From the NCBI GenBank assembly GCA_903866355.1, contig CAIPNE010000520.1:1-7645 (forward strand): a stretch of 7,645 nucleotides of DNA. Reading direction: 5' to 3'. The notes below the pieces were generated by a model, which did no database searches, was not told where the DNA came from, and was given only the letters and a program-made list of their open reading frames with translations. This DNA comes from an uncultured Gammaproteobacteria bacterium. GTDB lineage: Bacteria > Pseudomonadota > Gammaproteobacteria > Ga0077536. Of this stretch, positions 6,394 to 7,645 are shown piece by piece; within the stretch, counting starts at the first letter, position 1, and each line of letters begins with the position of its first letter. Made by a program: the position numbers and the translations under genes.

Positions 6394-6651
6394 CTATTCC
6401 TCTTCCGTTTCCATTTCCATGTCATCTCCGTCCGCGCGCGGCAGCTTCACATTGCGGGCTGGGACCACGGTCGAGATAGCGTGTTTATAAACCATTTGGC
6501 TAACAGAGTTTTTGAGCAGAATGACGAATTGGTCGAACGACTCTATTTGTCCCTGCAGCTTGATGCCATTAACGAGATAAACCGACACCGGGATACGCTC
6601 CTTGCGCAGCGCATTTAAATAAGGCTCCTGGAGGGATTGGCCTTTGCTCAC
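6394..6651 (-). CDS. hfq: RNA chaperone Hfq
   Basis: Sm-like hexameric RNA chaperone that pairs small RNAs with mRNAs and affects mRNA stability and translation. The 85 residues comprise a nearly invariant Sm core (residues 5-65). The proximal-face uridine pocket residues Gln8, Gln41, Phe42, Lys56 and His57 (the YKHAISTVVP Sm2 motif at 55-64) and distal-face residues Tyr25, Ile30 and Lys31 are all present. The rim patch is RKER at 16-19, where E. coli has RRER. The tail after residue 66 is only about 19 residues, against about 36 in E. coli, and ends in a strongly acidic tip (EMETEEE). The start is GTG at 6651-6649, chosen because AAGGAG lies 6 nt upstream and the protein then begins MSKGQSLQ as in other Hfqs. 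It is followed by hflX after 15 nt. Confidence 0.98.
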   Translation of the reverse strand: MSKGQSLQEPYLNALRKERIPVSVYLVNGIKLQGQIESFDQFVILLKNSVSQMVYKHAISTVVPARNVKLPRADGDDMEMETEEE

Positions 6652-6657
6652 GTGAGT

Positions 6658-6663
6658 CTCCTT
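6658..6663 (-). promoter_or_regulatory. Ribosome binding site of hfq (with overlapping A-rich triplets)
   Basis: AAGGAG on the minus strand, 6 nt before the GTG start, fixes the start of hfq. It overlaps the end of AAAAACAAG (6669-6661), which reads as three ARN triplets (AAA, AAC, AAG), the pattern bound by the distal face of Hfq. This could allow Hfq to block its own translation; see findings. Confidence 0.8.
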
Positions 6664-6740
6664 GTTTTTAGACTACTCCCTACCGCTGCCGGGCCCTGCG
6701 CGCGCCTCGGGCGAAACTGGTCGCGGTCTCGTGCCGCGCC

Positions 6741-6772
6741 AAAAAAAAACGGTATAGGCGCCCTCAGTATAC
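6741..6772 (-). terminator. Weak terminator-like element after miaA (T9 tract)
   Basis: On the minus strand GTATA (6772-6768) can pair with TATAC (6756-6752) around an 11-nt loop, followed 2 nt later by nine T residues (6749-6741). The stem is only five mostly A-T pairs, so termination would be weak at most. It may attenuate miaA read-through into hfq, or the U-tract may serve another purpose such as Hfq binding. It overlaps the last codons of miaA. Confidence 0.25.
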
Positions 6773-7645
6773 TGAAATCGGGGCTGTTTTGGCCGCAATT
6801 TCGAGACTTCTGCACACCCCGGCGAGCGCCGTCGGGGTGGGCCCCTCGCACCAGGCTTCCACCTGTTCGGCGCGCAACCAAGTGTATTGACGCTTGGCAT
6901 ATTGAGCACTGGCCGTCACCGCCAAAGTGACCATCTCCGCTTGGCTGATTTCGCCGTCGAGATAGGCCCAAACTGTCCGATAGCCCACCGCGCGCAGGGC
7001 CGGCAAGCTCAAAGCTATCCCCGGCCGGGCGCGCAGCGCGCGCACTTCATTGACAAAACCACGCGCCAGCATGCTGTCGAAACGCTGCGCCAAGCGTTCG
7101 CGCAGGGCGAGGCGATCGGTAGGTGCGATGACCCATTTGCGCAATACGCGGCGTGCGCCTGGGGGCGAGGGCGCCAACAGAAAGGTCGACATAGGCACAC
7201 CGCTGCTATCCAAAATTTCCAAGGCGCGGGTAATGCGTTGGGGATCATTGGGATGGATACGCGCGGCACTGAGAGGATCGGCCTGTGCGAGCCGGTGATG
7301 CAGTGCCACGCTGCCACACGTGGCGAGTTCCGCCGCCACGCTGGCGCGGACGGCCGGTGCCACCACGGGCATGTCTGCGATACCGGTTTCCAAGCGTCGG
7401 AAATACAGCCCCGTTCCCCCTACCAGCAGAGGAATTCGTCCACGTTGCTCTATCTGGGCAATCGCGGCCGCCGCATCGGTGCAAAAACGCGCCACCGAGT
7501 AGGGATCCTGTGGCTCACAGATATCGATCAAATGATGCGGCACCCGTTGCAACTCAATGGGATCGGGTTTGGCCGTGCCGATATTGAGGCCGCGATACAC
7601 CAAGGCCGAATCAACGCTCACAATTTCGATGGGCAAGCGGGCGGC
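6764..7645 (-). CDS. miaA: tRNA dimethylallyltransferase MiaA (N-terminus cut by window edge)
   Basis: Transfers a dimethylallyl group from DMAPP to N6 of A37 in tRNAs that read codons beginning with U, the first step towards ms2i6A; cytoplasmic. The frame is open to the window edge and reads AARLPIEIVSVDSALVYRG, giving 294 visible codons before TGA. The usual length is about 310 residues, so only about 20 N-terminal residues, including the GPTASGKT P-loop, are missing. Motifs seen are SVDSALVYRGLNIGTAKP (catalytic Asp and DMAPP region), VPHHLIDI, LLVGGTGLYFR, NDPQRITRALEI, LRAVGYRTVWAYLDG and YAKRQYTWLR. The TTG codon that could be read as a start at 7636-7634 is an internal Leu of the conserved ARLPIEIVSVDS segment. 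It lies 112 nt upstream of hfq, as in other gammaproteobacteria, where hfq promoters are known to lie in this region. Confidence 0.96.
   Translation of the reverse strand, partial: AARLPIEIVSVDSALVYRGLNIGTAKPDPIELQRVPHHLIDICEPQDPYSVARFCTDAAAAIAQIEQRGRIPLLVGGTGLYFRRLETGIADMPVVAPAVRASVAAELATCGSVALHHRLAQADPLSAARIHPNDPQRITRALEILDSSGVPMSTFLLAPSPPGARRVLRKWVIAPTDRLALRERLAQRFDSMLARGFVNEVRALRARPGIALSLPALRAVGYRTVWAYLDGEISQAEMVTLAVTASAQYAKRQYTWLRAEQVEAWCEGPTPTALAGVCRSLEIAAKTAPISVY
6775..6805 (-). promoter_or_regulatory. RpoH (sigma32)-like promoter for hfq within the end of miaA
   Basis: The minus strand reads CTCGAAA (6805-6799), a 15-nt spacer, then CCCCGATTT (6783-6775). This resembles the heat-shock consensus CTTGAAA with a spacer of about 11-16 nt and CCCCATNT: one mismatch in the -35 element and about two in the -10. 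E. coli has heat-shock promoters in the equivalent miaA-hfq region. Both elements lie in miaA codons, so coding constraint or chance could produce them. Confidence 0.3.

Noticed and set aside
6648..6971. Minus-strand open frames spanning the miaA end and hfq leader
   Set aside because: They are other frames of miaA running into the leader, with no family likeness. The leader is better read as untranslated.
7634..7636. TTG as the start codon of miaA
   Set aside because: The frame continues to the window edge and the residues before it (AAR) fit the conserved segment preceding IEIVSVDS; a start here would remove the ATP/GTP-type P-loop.
1..7645. CRISPR array, tRNA or rRNA gene, insertion sequence, integrase, defence genes or prophage remnants
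   Set aside because: No direct repeats with spacers, no tRNA-like fold seen by eye, no transposase or integrase motifs, and no change in base character along the window; all space is taken by conserved core genes.

Overview
The window holds a single co-directional block of housekeeping genes, all on the minus strand. In transcription order it reads miaA (5' end cut by the right edge), hfq, hflX, hflK, hflC, a DUF2065/YjeT-type small membrane protein, hisZ, purA and the start of pdxH (cut by the left edge). The miaA-hfq-hflX-hflK-hflC-(DUF2065)-purA order is the classic gammaproteobacterial arrangement. A hisZ gene between the hfl genes and purA, the short Hfq and HflC forms and the GC-rich sequence (roughly 60%, by eye) point to a non-enteric gammaproteobacterium. 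I cannot name a genus.

Region by region (right to left, the direction of transcription). 7645-6764 is miaA, the tRNA A37 dimethylallyltransferase. 6763-6652 is the hfq leader, with a T9 tract, an A-rich stretch and a clear Shine-Dalgarno. 6651-6394 is hfq (GTG start). 6378-5074 is hflX (TTG start), 15 nt after hfq. 5073-4995 is an intergenic gap with a plausible sigma70 promoter. 4994-3816 is hflK, overlapping hflC (3819-2956) by 4 nt. 2941-2756 is the DUF2065 gene and 2752-1571 is hisZ, 3 nt later. 1570-1528 is a short gap with a strong hairpin at its hisZ edge and the purA ribosome binding site. 1527-235 is purA (TTG start). 224-1 is the first 74 codons of pdxH. No stretch longer than 112 nt lacks a gene.

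How the genes relate: MiaA (tRNA modification), Hfq (sRNA chaperone), HflX (ribosome-associated GTPase) and HflK/HflC (membrane complex acting on FtsH protease) form the RNA and protein quality-control part. HisZ (histidine), PurA (AMP synthesis) and PdxH (PLP synthesis) form a metabolic tail. Short gaps and overlaps suggest one long operon with internal promoters.

I looked for an undescribed system and did not find one: every gene belongs to a well-known family. The points worth a second look are regulatory or compositional. They are a possible Hfq autoregulatory site, an RpoH-like promoter at the end of miaA, a promoter before hflK, a 20-bp perfect palindrome in hflC, an apparent excess of ACCGGT sites, non-ATG starts on three genes, and a short-form pdxH following purA.
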